A stretch of 64,000 bases of DNA from Gloeobacter kilaueensis JS1 (GTDB lineage: Bacteria > Cyanobacteriota > Cyanobacteriia > Gloeobacterales > Gloeobacteraceae), in contig NC_022600.1 in assembly GCF_000484535.1 (NCBI RefSeq), positions 3,410,001 through 3,474,000 on the forward strand, in the 5' to 3' direction. A model generated the notes under the pieces. The model had not been told where the DNA came from. It saw only the letters and a list, made by a program, of their open reading frames with translations, and made no database searches. The position numbers were made by a program, and so were the translations under genes. Shown here piece by piece: positions 43,765-52,155 of this stretch. The first letter of the stretch is position 1, and each line of letters opens with the position of its first letter.

Positions 43765-45369
43765 ATGCTGCCGGATGCTGCCGGTTCACCAGCAGGCGGC
43801 TCAAAGTCACCGCTGAAGCCGCAATCTCCAGGTGTGCGCCCCTCCAGCCTGAGTGAAGGGCACCTGCGCACAGCCCTCGAATTTGCTGAGCTGGGGGTGT
43901 GGCACTGGGATCTGCTGAGGGACCGGCTGGAGTGGACAGATACCTGCAAGCGCCTGTTCGGGATTCCACTCGAAGCTGAGGTGGACCTGGATATTTTCTT
44001 GCAAACCCTTCATCCAGACGACCGGGAGCGCACCCTCGCAGCCATCCAGCGCACGATCGATAGGCCAGACGTTCCCTACGACATCGAGTACCGGGCCATC
44101 TGGCCGGATGGAACGGAGCGCTGGCTCGCCGCACGGGGCAACACCGAGTACGACGCCCAGGGGCGGGCGGTGCGGATGGTGGGCGTCGTTTTTGACATCG
44201 ACGAGCGGGTGCAGCTCACCCGCGAACTCAAGACGAGTCACGCCCGCGAGCGCATTGCCCAGCAGGCGGCAGGAATGGGCATCTTTGAGTGGGATCTGCG
44301 CACCGGCCTCTCGGTGTGGTCGGAGGAGCTGCTGGCCCTCTACGGCGTGGCAGGAGATCCGGACTTCCAGCCGGGGGTGGAAGGGTGGGTGGCGCTGCTC
44401 CATCCCGACGACCGCGAGCGCTGCCTGCAAGAGGCCGAAGCGCTCAATCAGGGCGACAAAGAGTACGCGAGCGAATTTCGGATCATCCGGCCCGACGGCC
44501 AGATGCGCTGGTTTTTAGCCCGTGGCCGCACCTTGCGCGACGAGGCCGGCCAGGTCCACAAAGTTGTCGGCATCAACATCGATATCACCGAGCGCAAGCG
44601 CTCCGAGCAACTGCTCGATGAGGCCCGCGCCGAGGCCGAGGCGGCCAACCGGGCAAAGGACCAGTTCCTGGCGATGCTGAGCCACGAATTGCGCACGCCG
44701 CTCAATCCGATTTTGGGCTGGACGCAGCTGCTCAGGCGCGGCCAGCTTTCTGCCGCTGCCCAGGCGCAGGCGCTTGAAATTATCGAGCGCAACGCCAGAC
44801 TGCAGAACCAGCTCATCGAAGATCTATTGGATGTATCGCGCATCGAGCGGGGCAAGTTCATCCACAAACCGCAACCGCTACAGTTGACCGGCGTGGTGCT
44901 GGCGGCGGTCGAGGCAGTCCGCACCCTGGCAGTGGAAGCCCAACTACAGCTGGAAGTGGAGATTGCCGAGAATCTGCCCCTGGTCGAAGCGGACCCGACG
45001 CGCCTGCAGCAGGTGATCTGGAATCTGCTCACCAACGCGATCAAGTTCACCCCCAGCGGCGGACAGATCCGCCTGCAGGTGGAGCGGACACCGAGCGGGG
45101 TGCGCGTCAGCGTTACAGATACCGGAGCGGGGATTGTAGCGGATTTTCTGCCCCATCTATTCGAGCGCTTCCGCCAGGCGGATGAGACGACGACCCGGCG
45201 GCAGGGCGGTCTGGGGCTGGGGCTTTTTATCGTGCGGCACATCGTCGAATTGCACGGCGGCAAAGTCTGGGCTGAGAGCGCCGGCGAAGGCAAAGGTGCG
45301 CGCTTCACCGTCGAGCTGCCCGCTGCTATCTACCCGGTTGTGCTGCCTGATGCTGTGGCAAACGCTTAA
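43765..45369 (+). CDS. PAS/PAC sensor histidine kinase
   Basis: A soluble kinase of about 534 residues from the ATG at 43765; an ATG at 43726 is also in frame. It has two PAS/PAC units (LGVWHWDLLRDRLEWTD; MGIFEWDLRTGLSVWSE, each ending in a VVFDIDE- or VGINIDITER-type PAC). The dimerisation H-box FLAMLSHELRTPLNP follows, then N-box WNLLTNAIKFTPSGG, G1 DTGAGI and G2 GLGLGLF. No membrane helices, so it senses a cytoplasmic signal. No response regulator lies nearby; it is an orphan. Confidence 0.93.
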   Translation: MLPDAAGSPAGGSKSPLKPQSPGVRPSSLSEGHLRTALEFAELGVWHWDLLRDRLEWTDTCKRLFGIPLEAEVDLDIFLQTLHPDDRERTLAAIQRTIDRPDVPYDIEYRAIWPDGTERWLAARGNTEYDAQGRAVRMVGVVFDIDERVQLTRELKTSHARERIAQQAAGMGIFEWDLRTGLSVWSEELLALYGVAGDPDFQPGVEGWVALLHPDDRERCLQEAEALNQGDKEYASEFRIIRPDGQMRWFLARGRTLRDEAGQVHKVVGINIDITERKRSEQLLDEARAEAEAANRAKDQFLAMLSHELRTPLNPILGWTQLLRRGQLSAAAQAQALEIIERNARLQNQLIEDLLDVSRIERGKFIHKPQPLQLTGVVLAAVEAVRTLAVEAQLQLEVEIAENLPLVEADPTRLQQVIWNLLTNAIKFTPSGGQIRLQVERTPSGVRVSVTDTGAGIVADFLPHLFERFRQADETTTRRQGGLGLGLFIVRHIVELHGGKVWAESAGEGKGARFTVELPAAIYPVVLPDAVANA

Positions 45370-45797
45370 GCCGGAGCGTGGTCGAAGTGGGCCTGCAACC
45401 GGCAAATCTGCCAGCGTCCACCAATCTTGCATACTTCGGCTGTGTAGAGGCCGGTGGTGAGGGGCCGCCACTCGCCCCTGGCGCGATCGCTGGAGGTGAT
45501 CAGGCAGTAGGCCACCGCCTGCGCCCGGCCCGGTTCGATTGGCTCGACGGCGATGTTGGTAAACAGGTGGCGGCGCTGGATGCCGCCATCGGCAAAACCT
45601 TGCACCCGCCGTTCAGCCACTGTGCGCAGCGCCTGGGGATTGTCGAAGATGTGGCCGCCCAGATCGATGTGGGCATCGCTGGCGAACAGGGCCATGTAGT
45701 CGTCGATCCGGCCACCGTCGTAGCTGTGGCCGTAGCGGGCGAACAATTCGGCAATCGCCAGGCGGTCGGCGGTCGAAAGACGTTTGTGCTCGCTCAT
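45366..45797 (-). CDS. SnoaL-like domain protein
   Basis: A 143-residue single-domain NTF2-fold protein with the SnoaL-type pattern LFARYGHSYDGGRIDDYMALFA, then DGGIQRRHLFTNIAVEPI and RWQICRLQAHF. Related proteins bind or turn over small hydrophobic ligands. The catalytic function cannot be predicted. It overlaps the histidine kinase stop by four bases in convergent orientation. Confidence 0.85.
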   Translation of the reverse strand: MSEHKRLSTADRLAIAELFARYGHSYDGGRIDDYMALFASDAHIDLGGHIFDNPQALRTVAERRVQGFADGGIQRRHLFTNIAVEPIEPGRAQAVAYCLITSSDRARGEWRPLTTGLYTAEVCKIGGRWQICRLQAHFDHAPA

Positions 45798-45905
45798 CCT
45801 GGACCACCTGTCCGCTCATCCGCCGCAGCCGCCGCCTTCGTACCGCAAGTAGGGCGTCGAGGAGCCGATACCTTCTTTGTGCCCTCTTCTTTTTGCATAT
45901 CGACG

Positions 45906-46391
45906 ATGAAAGCAACGACTCTCCACACTACCCTGACGGCCACGCGCATTCTGCTGGGCGTCTTCTTCGTTCTCTCCGGCATTGCTAATTATATACATTT
46001 TCATGACAGTGGCGCGCTGTTAGAAACGGTGCTCACCCAGAAGCTCAAGCTCTGGGGGCTGGGTTTTGGCGGCGTCGGTCCCCTGCCCCCCCTGCTGGCT
46101 CTGCCCTACGCCTATCTGCTGCCGGCAGTTGAGATTCTTGCAGGCATCCTGTTTGTCGTCAATCGCTGGACGACCTACGCCGGGGCGCTGATGCTGCTGA
46201 TGCTCTTTAGTTTCATCGTGGCCTTTGGCCTCTTCCCGGCGGCGGGCCTGTTTCCCAACAACGAATCGACCTGGGATAAAAACGTCTTCATCATGGTCCT
46301 CGTCTGGATCTGCGTTGTCTGGGAGGAGGTCAAGCCACAACTGGCCATTCCCACCCCTGAGCGCCCTGCCAGCCCGACCCTGCGCAATTGA
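45906..46391 (+). CDS. DoxX-family membrane protein
   Basis: A 161-residue inner-membrane protein with four hydrophobic helices, starting with a typical DoxX segment (ATRILLGVFFVLSGIANYIHF) and containing the conserved region LPAVEILAGILFVVNRW. The open frame upstream of the ATG at 45906 is only the antisense of the SnoaL gene. DoxX proteins relate to redox or oxidative-stress functions. It may be cotranscribed with the transporter 15 bases later. Confidence 0.85.
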   Translation: MKATTLHTTLTATRILLGVFFVLSGIANYIHFHDSGALLETVLTQKLKLWGLGFGGVGPLPPLLALPYAYLLPAVEILAGILFVVNRWTTYAGALMLLMLFSFIVAFGLFPAAGLFPNNESTWDKNVFIMVLVWICVVWEEVKPQLAIPTPERPASPTLRN

Positions 46392-46406
46392 CCCGGAGCG
46401 ATCGAA

Positions 46407-47447
46407 ATGCTCAGCGCGTCGCCGGGTCCGTGGTTCAAAGTTCCAGGGCAGCTCTTCTTGTGGATTGCCGTGATTATCTTTGCTGCCTCCGGTGCTGTCA
46501 CCCGCAAACTCACCGAACTGGGAGCCCAGCATCTGGTGGCTGGTCATAACCCCATCTCGCTGTGCAACCTGCTTTTTGTCGGCAACCTCTGTGCCCTGCT
46601 GGTGCTGGTGCCGCTCTACCGCAAACAGCTCACCCCTGCCACCTTCCGGCAACTGTCCCGCTCCGACTGGCTCGGAATGATCGCGGTGGCGGTTCTGGCC
46701 GGTGCCCTCGCCCCCGCCTTTTTTTTGATGGCCCTCAGCATCACGATGGTCAACAACGTCACCCTCGTCAGCCGCCTCGAACCGCTGCTCACCCTGGTGC
46801 TCTCCACCTGGCTGTTGCGCGAGCGCACGAGCGTCTGGGAAGGAGCCGGTGCCGTCGTCTCCTTCGCGGGCGTGATCGCCACCATCGCCCTTCAAAGTGG
46901 AGCGGCGGGCGGCATGGCCGCCTACAGCCTGGGCAGCGCCGCCCAGGGAGAACTGCTCACCGCCATCGCAGCGGTTGCCCTGGCCGTGGCAAATATCGTG
47001 AGCCGTGCCCGCCTGGGCCGGGTGCCAGTGGGCACCTTCAGCGTCGTGCGCACCAGCCTCGGTACAGTCATCTTTTTCTGTCTTGCCCTGATTCTTTACG
47101 GCAGCCGGCACTTCGGCGAAGCGTTCTCGCCCTTTCTCTGGCAGTGGATGCTCCTGTACGGTACGCTCATCGTCGTCGTCGGCCAGTCGCTCTGGCTCCT
47201 TGGCCTCAAGCGCGCCGGGGCTTCAGAAGCGGCCCTGGTCGAAGCATTCAACCCGGTGGCAGCCGTGCTCGCCGCCTACTTGATCCTGGGCGAAGTACCT
47301 ACCCTCGCCCAGTACCTCGGGGGCGGGATCATCCTGGCAGGGATCGCCTTGAGCCTGATCGGCGTCTACCGCAAATCTGGCCCGAGCGATCCGATGATCG
47401 AGGCGCGGGAGAAAGCGGGAACGGGTTCTGGCTTTCGCGGCATGTGA
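46407..47447 (+). CDS. EamA/DMT-superfamily transporter
   Basis: A 346-residue polytopic permease with about ten membrane helices in two EamA halves. The first half ends with VNNVTLVSRLEPLLTLVLS, a typical half-repeat boundary, and the second with EAALVEAFNPVAAVLAAYLI and LGEVPTLAQYLGGGIILAGI. It moves a small metabolite across the inner membrane; the substrate is open. Convergent with the Bax1-like gene. Confidence 0.9.
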   Translation: MLSASPGPWFKVPGQLFLWIAVIIFAASGAVTRKLTELGAQHLVAGHNPISLCNLLFVGNLCALLVLVPLYRKQLTPATFRQLSRSDWLGMIAVAVLAGALAPAFFLMALSITMVNNVTLVSRLEPLLTLVLSTWLLRERTSVWEGAGAVVSFAGVIATIALQSGAAGGMAAYSLGSAAQGELLTAIAAVALAVANIVSRARLGRVPVGTFSVVRTSLGTVIFFCLALILYGSRHFGEAFSPFLWQWMLLYGTLIVVVGQSLWLLGLKRAGASEAALVEAFNPVAAVLAAYLILGEVPTLAQYLGGGIILAGIALSLIGVYRKSGPSDPMIEAREKAGTGSGFRGM

Positions 47448-47453
47448 TCCCTC

Positions 47454-48665
47454 CTACCCCAGGGCTTTGAGCACGGCGCGGGCAGAAAGTTTGTCCTTGT
47501 ACCAGACGACTCGGGCGGGCAGATCTTCGAGTTTGACGCCTGCTTTTTCGAGGTTGAGGCGCTCGGAGATGGCCAGGAGCAACTCCGGGCAATCTACCCG
47601 GCGCACCTGGGAAAACTTTTTTTTGAGGTATTCGGGCCGCCAGTAGCCCACGATTTCGAGGATGACGCTGCGCCCGTCGGGGTGAATCAGCCGAAAATCG
47701 GGAATCATGACGCTGCCGGGAATGGGCAGCAGATGGACTTCGCGCTCCAGTTGCCACTCGGTTTTAAGCGTGCGCCACTGCTCGGCAAAGGACTGCTCGA
47801 TCATGCTGTCGAAGGGTTTGCCGGGCGGATAGTGGCTCACCAGACCACAGCCGGAGTCGAGGTGGAAACTGGCGGTGCGGATCTCTCGGGTGTAGGTGTC
47901 GCGGCTTTTGAGGTGGGCGACCAGATTCCAGCGCGAGACGTGCAGCAGGGCCGGCAGGAGTTTGGCGAGGGCCAGGCCGTACTGGGCGTGTACCTGGAAG
48001 AGGCTGGTGGGGCCGTCGATCGTGAGGGTAAAGCCGCAGTCGGGATCGCCCTCGATGTAGGTCATCAGGCCAAACAGTTTTAAGAAGCGAAACAGATACT
48101 TGTACTCGCCCGGATCGTTGCGGTGGACGTTGAGCTGGATGTGGGTGGCCCGGTAAAAGACACCCTGGACCTGGGCGAGGTTGTAGCGGTGCAACAGCGC
48201 CTCGGGAGTGGGCTCCTCGAAGGCGGTGAGAATCTGGTTCTGGGGCAGATCGGCGTAGAGCGACTGTTGCAGGACGGGGGCGGCTACCGGTCGGTCTAGC
48301 TCGGCACCGATCGCCCCTGCCAGTTGCTCTAAGTGGCGGGCGGTCTGGGCGGGGCTCGGAATGCTTCCGGCGGCGAGGGCGAACAGGCGCGAGCGCAGCT
48401 TCGGCGGCTCAATCGGGCTGACAGTCTCGAAGGTGCAGAGGCTTTTGAGCAGGTGGACCAGCCCGCGCCGCAATCGGTAGTCGGGGCTTTCGCCCTCCGC
48501 CTCCGCGAGTAATCGATCGAGGCTACCCTGGCTGCTGCTGTGGGCCGAACGAAACAGGCTAATCAACTCACCTGCCAGCTGCCGGTGGTACGTGTCGAGG
48601 GGCAGGCGGCGGGGTACGACCGTTCCGCCGCGCCAGCTGTGCAGGAGCAGATCACCGGGCAGCAT
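47454..48665 (-). CDS. DUF790 / Bax1-like nuclease partner of XPB helicase
   Basis: A 403-residue protein from the ATG at 48665 (MLPGDLLLHSWRGG), which overlaps the end of the helicase gene by 14 bases. DUF790 proteins are known as Bax1, the archaeal nuclease that binds XPB. The PD-(D/E)XK core is visible near residue 330: VMIPDFRLIHPDGRS supplies Asp and ILEIVGYW the E-x-V/G strand. It likely cuts DNA unwound by the helicase, a bacterial XPB-Bax1 repair pair. Confidence 0.9.
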   Translation of the reverse strand: MLPGDLLLHSWRGGTVVPRRLPLDTYHRQLAGELISLFRSAHSSSQGSLDRLLAEAEGESPDYRLRRGLVHLLKSLCTFETVSPIEPPKLRSRLFALAAGSIPSPAQTARHLEQLAGAIGAELDRPVAAPVLQQSLYADLPQNQILTAFEEPTPEALLHRYNLAQVQGVFYRATHIQLNVHRNDPGEYKYLFRFLKLFGLMTYIEGDPDCGFTLTIDGPTSLFQVHAQYGLALAKLLPALLHVSRWNLVAHLKSRDTYTREIRTASFHLDSGCGLVSHYPPGKPFDSMIEQSFAEQWRTLKTEWQLEREVHLLPIPGSVMIPDFRLIHPDGRSVILEIVGYWRPEYLKKKFSQVRRVDCPELLLAISERLNLEKAGVKLEDLPARVVWYKDKLSARAVLKALG

Positions 48666-50055
48666 CGCTTTTGGGGTGGTGGGGACGGGTGTGGGCGTGG
48701 CGGCGGGCACTGGCGCGCTCCTCGCCGGTGTCCTCAGAATAAATTTCGTAGAGGACGGCAAATTTGTCCGGGTCGCTGCTCTTGCGCAGCACCCGTCCCA
48801 GCCGCTGGATGTACTCGCGGGGTGAGGCGGTGCCGGAGAGAATAATCGCCACCCGCGCCTCCGGTACGTCCACCCCTTCGTTGAGCACCTGGGAGGCAAC
48901 CAGCGTGCGGTACTCGCCCCCACGAAAGGCTTTTAAGATGGCGTGGCGCTCTTTGATCGCGGTCTGGTGGGTGATGGCCGGGATCAAAAAATCCTGGGAG
49001 ATGCGGTAGACCGTGGCGTTGTCGTGGGTAAAGATCAACGTCTGCTCCGGCCAGTGGCGCTCAAGCAATTCGGCCAGCAGGCGCAATTTGCTCTCGGTGC
49101 CCAGGGCGATTGCCCGTGCCTGGTTGTGGGCGAGCATTGCCCGGCGGCCCTCGGCGCTGCGGGCGCTCACCTGCACGAAGCGCTGCCAGCCCTCTGCCGA
49201 GCCGAGGGACAGATTTGTAGTACGCAAAAAAGCGTTGCGCACCGCCAGCGCTGCGTCGTGGCGGCGGCGCTCGTCGTCGCTGAGGCGCACCTTGATCCGC
49301 TCGGTGCGGTGGGGAGCGAGCGCCGTACCGGCCAGATCGGCAGGGGTGCGGCTGTAGACCACCGGGCCGACCAGGGCTTCGAGGTCGCTGTGGCGGCCAT
49401 CGCTGCGCTCGGGAGTGGCAGTGAGCCCCAATCGGTAAGGGGCGACGGCGTACTCGGCCACCTTGCGATAAAAGTCCCCCGGCAGGTGGTGGCACTCGTC
49501 GAAGACGAGCAGACCGTAGCGGCAGCCGAGAGCCTCGGCGTGGATCGCAGCGCTGTCGTAGGTGGCGATCAAAATCGGGCTGTCGTCGCGCGAACCGCCG
49601 CCTAAAAGGCCCACGGCGGTCTGGGTGAAGGCGGTGCGCAGGTTTGCGTACCACTGATGCATCAACTCCAGCGTCGGCACGGCAATGAGCGTGCTGCGGG
49701 CGACGGCCTGCATCGCCAGCTGAGCCAGGTAGGTCTTGCCACTGGCGGTAGGAAGAACCACAAGACCCCGATGCCCCGCTGAGCACCAGGCAGCAAGCGC
49801 CTCCCGCTGGTGGGGGTAGGGTTCGAGAGCCTGCTCCAGAGCGAGCGGCAGCGGCACAAAGGCACCGGCCCTGTCCTCGAAGCGCGCCCCCTCGGCGCTC
49901 AGCGCCGCTACGAGGGGGCGGTAGTCGCTCGCTGGAATCCGAAATTTTTCGACTCGATCATCCCAGGTGGCAAAATCGACCCAGGCTTTGCCGCGCGGCG
50001 GCGGATGCAACAGCAGCGTGCCGCGATCGTAGGAGAGCACCGGGATGCGGGCCAT
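48652..50055 (-). CDS. XPB-like SF2 DEAD/DEAH helicase
   Basis: A 467-residue DNA helicase. The motifs are Walker A in LPTASGKT (residues 101-108), DECHH (186-190), motif III in GLTATPERSD, and motif VI in QRLGRVLRKSSDPDK. The family partner Bax1 lies directly downstream with a 14-base overlap, so they are made together. DNA repair such as nucleotide excision is the inferred pathway. Confidence 0.9.
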   Translation of the reverse strand: MARIPVLSYDRGTLLLHPPPRGKAWVDFATWDDRVEKFRIPASDYRPLVAALSAEGARFEDRAGAFVPLPLALEQALEPYPHQREALAAWCSAGHRGLVVLPTASGKTYLAQLAMQAVARSTLIAVPTLELMHQWYANLRTAFTQTAVGLLGGGSRDDSPILIATYDSAAIHAEALGCRYGLLVFDECHHLPGDFYRKVAEYAVAPYRLGLTATPERSDGRHSDLEALVGPVVYSRTPADLAGTALAPHRTERIKVRLSDDERRRHDAALAVRNAFLRTTNLSLGSAEGWQRFVQVSARSAEGRRAMLAHNQARAIALGTESKLRLLAELLERHWPEQTLIFTHDNATVYRISQDFLIPAITHQTAIKERHAILKAFRGGEYRTLVASQVLNEGVDVPEARVAIILSGTASPREYIQRLGRVLRKSSDPDKFAVLYEIYSEDTGEERASARRHAHTRPHHPKSDAAR

Positions 50056-50124
50056 CGGGCACCAAACGGTCTGGTTGGGACTATTGTGCCACCCTGAGCC
50101 GGAATGCCGGGGCTACTTTATCGC

Positions 50125-50574
50125 TCAAGGCTGCCGGACCGGCTTTTTGGTGGGCTGCTCGCTCTGCTCCGGCTGGATGGGCGAGCTGCCGCGCAGGGTC
50201 GTCAACTGCGGCTTGAGCGTTTCGAGTTCGGTGGCGGTGATCACCCCCTTGGTGACCAGATCCTGCACGAAGGTGTAGGGGCGATTAGCGATAAAGCGCT
50301 GGGCCCGTTCGGCGCTGATGCCTGCTAGTTGCTGCAACTCGTCGCAGTTGGCGGTGTTGATATTCACCGTTACCGAGCGCGATTTGGTGACGGGCACGGG
50401 CTTGCCCTGGGCGTCTATTCCCGGTTTGCAGCTGAGCAGGTTCGACCCGGCCTTGTCGCTGCTGGAGGGCCGGATCTCGGGGTTCGATGGGGTAGTGGGC
50501 GTCTGAGCCAGTGCTGTGCTGCCGCCAGAGGCGACCAGGCCCAACAGCAGTCCCAAAATCAAGTGCTTGAGCAT
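50125..50574 (-). CDS. exported helix-hairpin-helix protein
   Basis: A 149-residue protein with a signal peptide (ending STALAQ, residue about 24), a proline-rich linker and an HhH pair at residues about 70-125 (VNINTANCDELQQLAGIS, then GVITATELETLKPQL). The HhH fold is shared with the DNA receptor ComEA and the photosystem II extrinsic protein PsbU, and the sequence does not decide between DNA binding and a structural role. One extra cysteine sits in the HhH (TANCDEL). Confidence 0.7.
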   Translation of the reverse strand: MLKHLILGLLLGLVASGGSTALAQTPTTPSNPEIRPSSSDKAGSNLLSCKPGIDAQGKPVPVTKSRSVTVNINTANCDELQQLAGISAERAQRFIANRPYTFVQDLVTKGVITATELETLKPQLTTLRGSSPIQPEQSEQPTKKPVRQP

Positions 50575-50822
50575 GAGATTCTTTCCAGGATAATGTTCCG
50601 TTCCTCAAGCTAGACCGCTCCGGCAGCCACTGGACCTTTCTGCAGATAGAACCAGAAGGCTGATTTCTGTACTGGCTGAAATATCGCAGGTTACCCTTCC
50701 TCTTTACTGGCAGGAGCACCAAAAACCATTACAGCTACTGCACAGGAATGGGCCCGAGTGAACGACAGGTGCATTCCCGGATGCTAGGCTGCCAGGAACA
50801 GAAGCAAGAACCACCACCGACG

Positions 50823-51290
50823 ATGAACGCAGGACAAGCTTTACAACTATTAGACTTTCGCGTACTGCCAAGACACACAGGCACCTGGGAGGGCGATTGG
50901 CTTTTTCTCGATGCCGAGGGTCATGAAACGCTGCGCTACCGGGCAGTCCTCACCCAGCGCATCGAGGACAATCGCTGGCTGCAGACCAACCAGAATTACC
51001 TGAGCGATGGCCGGACGACGACCCAGAATTTCGTCGGTCAGGCGATTGGACCAGGACGGGTACGGGTCGAGAGCACAGAGCCGCCCTTCTCGAATTATCA
51101 AATGGTCGCCGAGGAGCATGGAGAGAGTCTGTTGCTCTTCGAGATAAAAGATCAGGCCATAGGCCAGCTCCTTGCCCTTGAGACGATCAATCTCCTCGAC
51201 GATGCCCGTCGGGTACGCTCGACCCAGAGCTTTGCCGAGGATGGTCAGCTGCGCGGCTTCTTGCTGATCCGGGAGACCAGAATCAAGTAA
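50823..51290 (+). CDS. hypothetical protein with lipocalin-like features
   Basis: A 155-residue protein from the ATG at 50823 (MNAGQALQLLDFRVLPRH). It is rich in beta strands with a W-x-x-D opening (GTWEGDWLFLDAEG), then NNRWLQTNQNYL-like and RVRVESTEPPF segments, which resembles the DUF3598-type or FABP-like fold of cyanobacteria. No signal peptide. The frame extends to 50748, but that part lacks a fold. Confidence 0.6.
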   Translation: MNAGQALQLLDFRVLPRHTGTWEGDWLFLDAEGHETLRYRAVLTQRIEDNRWLQTNQNYLSDGRTTTQNFVGQAIGPGRVRVESTEPPFSNYQMVAEEHGESLLLFEIKDQAIGQLLALETINLLDDARRVRSTQSFAEDGQLRGFLLIRETRIK

Positions 51291-51311
51291 AACCGCGCAA
51301 GCCCCCGGCTC

Positions 51312-51896
51312 CTACTCGCCCCCCAGGATGGTATAGATCTCGCGGCGGGCGCGCTCGAGCACTTCGCGCACCTGGCTTACTTTTTGCTGGTTGCCGGGGC
51401 GGGCCGACTCCATCACCGCTGCCGCGAGGCCAAGCATGGCGTCTTTGAGTTCGATCAAAGTCGAAAACCCCTCCGTCCCTGGTGCGCCGCGAGCGCGTCC
51501 GCCGCTGGAAGCTTTCCAATCGGCGAGCATCGCCCTGCCGCTCTCGGTGATCGTATAGACCCGCTTGCCGTCGATCAGCTCACTGGTGAGGTACCCCCCC
51601 TCTTCGAGCAGTTGCAGCGTCGGATAGACCGAGCCAGGACTCGGGCGGTAAAAGCCGCCGTGGCGCTTTTCGAGTTCTTTGATCAGTTCGTAGCCGTGGC
51701 GCGGCTGCTCCGCCAACAGCTCAAGCAAAATGTACTTGATGTCGCCCCGGCGCGTGCGCGGCTCCTCGCCAAAACCCCAGCTTCCACCAAAACCCCAACT
51801 GCTCTCAAAACCCGCTCCAAATGGCTGCTTGCCGCCCCGCCGGCCCGACCTGCCGCCAAAAGCAAACTCCCAGGGCCACCGTTCATTGCAAAACAT
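51312..51896 (-). CDS. PadR-family transcriptional regulator
   Basis: A 194-residue regulator. An unusual glycine-rich N-terminal tail of about 45 residues (FGGRSGRRGGKQPFGAG, GFGGSWGFGEE) precedes the winged helix (IKYILLELLAEQPRHGYELI, then GSVYPTLQLLEEGGYL). A C-terminal dimerisation helix follows. PadR proteins respond to small ligands, often phenolics, and repress adjacent genes. A likely operator lies 45 bases upstream, consistent with autoregulation. Confidence 0.9.
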   Translation of the reverse strand: MFCNERWPWEFAFGGRSGRRGGKQPFGAGFESSWGFGGSWGFGEEPRTRRGDIKYILLELLAEQPRHGYELIKELEKRHGGFYRPSPGSVYPTLQLLEEGGYLTSELIDGKRVYTITESGRAMLADWKASSGGRARGAPGTEGFSTLIELKDAMLGLAAAVMESARPGNQQKVSQVREVLERARREIYTILGGE

Positions 51897-51940
51897 CGTC
51901 CTGTCCTCCAGAAGACAGTGAATCCATTCACACTAGCACA

Positions 51941-51956
51941 ATACATCGCGATATAT
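51941..51956. promoter_or_regulatory. palindromic PadR-type operator candidate
   Basis: The core ATCGCGAT (51945-51952) is a perfect palindrome, extended by ATA and TAT with one mismatched pair, in ATACATCGCGATATAT. It lies in the region between the PadR gene and the small gene at 52001. TATATCGCGATATA-type sites are known for PadR-type regulators. Confidence 0.55.
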
Positions 51957-52000
51957 CGTGAAATTGGGTAAGTAAAGCAAGTTGTCCGCCGTTCGCCAGG

Positions 52001-52147
52001 TTAGATCAGGTGATAGACCTTGTTGGCGACGGTGAAGGCGATGAGGGCGACCAGAAGCAGCAGGCCGAGAATCTCAGCTAGGCGTTCACTTATCGCAGCC
52101 CCGAGGCTGGCGGGTTTAGAGGCAGCGTGGTGGGCGGGTTTAGACAT
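52001..52147 (-). CDS. small single-span membrane protein beside RND adaptor
   Basis: A 48-residue protein from the ATG at 52147 (MSKPAHHAASKPASLGAAIS) with one hydrophobic helix (ILGLLLLVALIAFTVANKV). It lies eight bases after the adaptor stop on the same strand, so it is part of that operon. It is too short to classify. It may be a small auxiliary subunit of the transport complex. Confidence 0.55.
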   Translation of the reverse strand: MSKPAHHAASKPASLGAAISERLAEILGLLLLVALIAFTVANKVYHLI

Positions 52148-52155
52148 AGCCGTTT

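Noticed and set aside
45378-45905. N-terminal extension of the DoxX gene
   Set aside because: It is the complement of the SnoaL gene; DoxX homology begins at 45906.
50125-50574. Call as PsbU
   Set aside because: The HhH fold is shared, but the hallmark PsbU end and start regions are not recognisable, so only an HhH protein is called.
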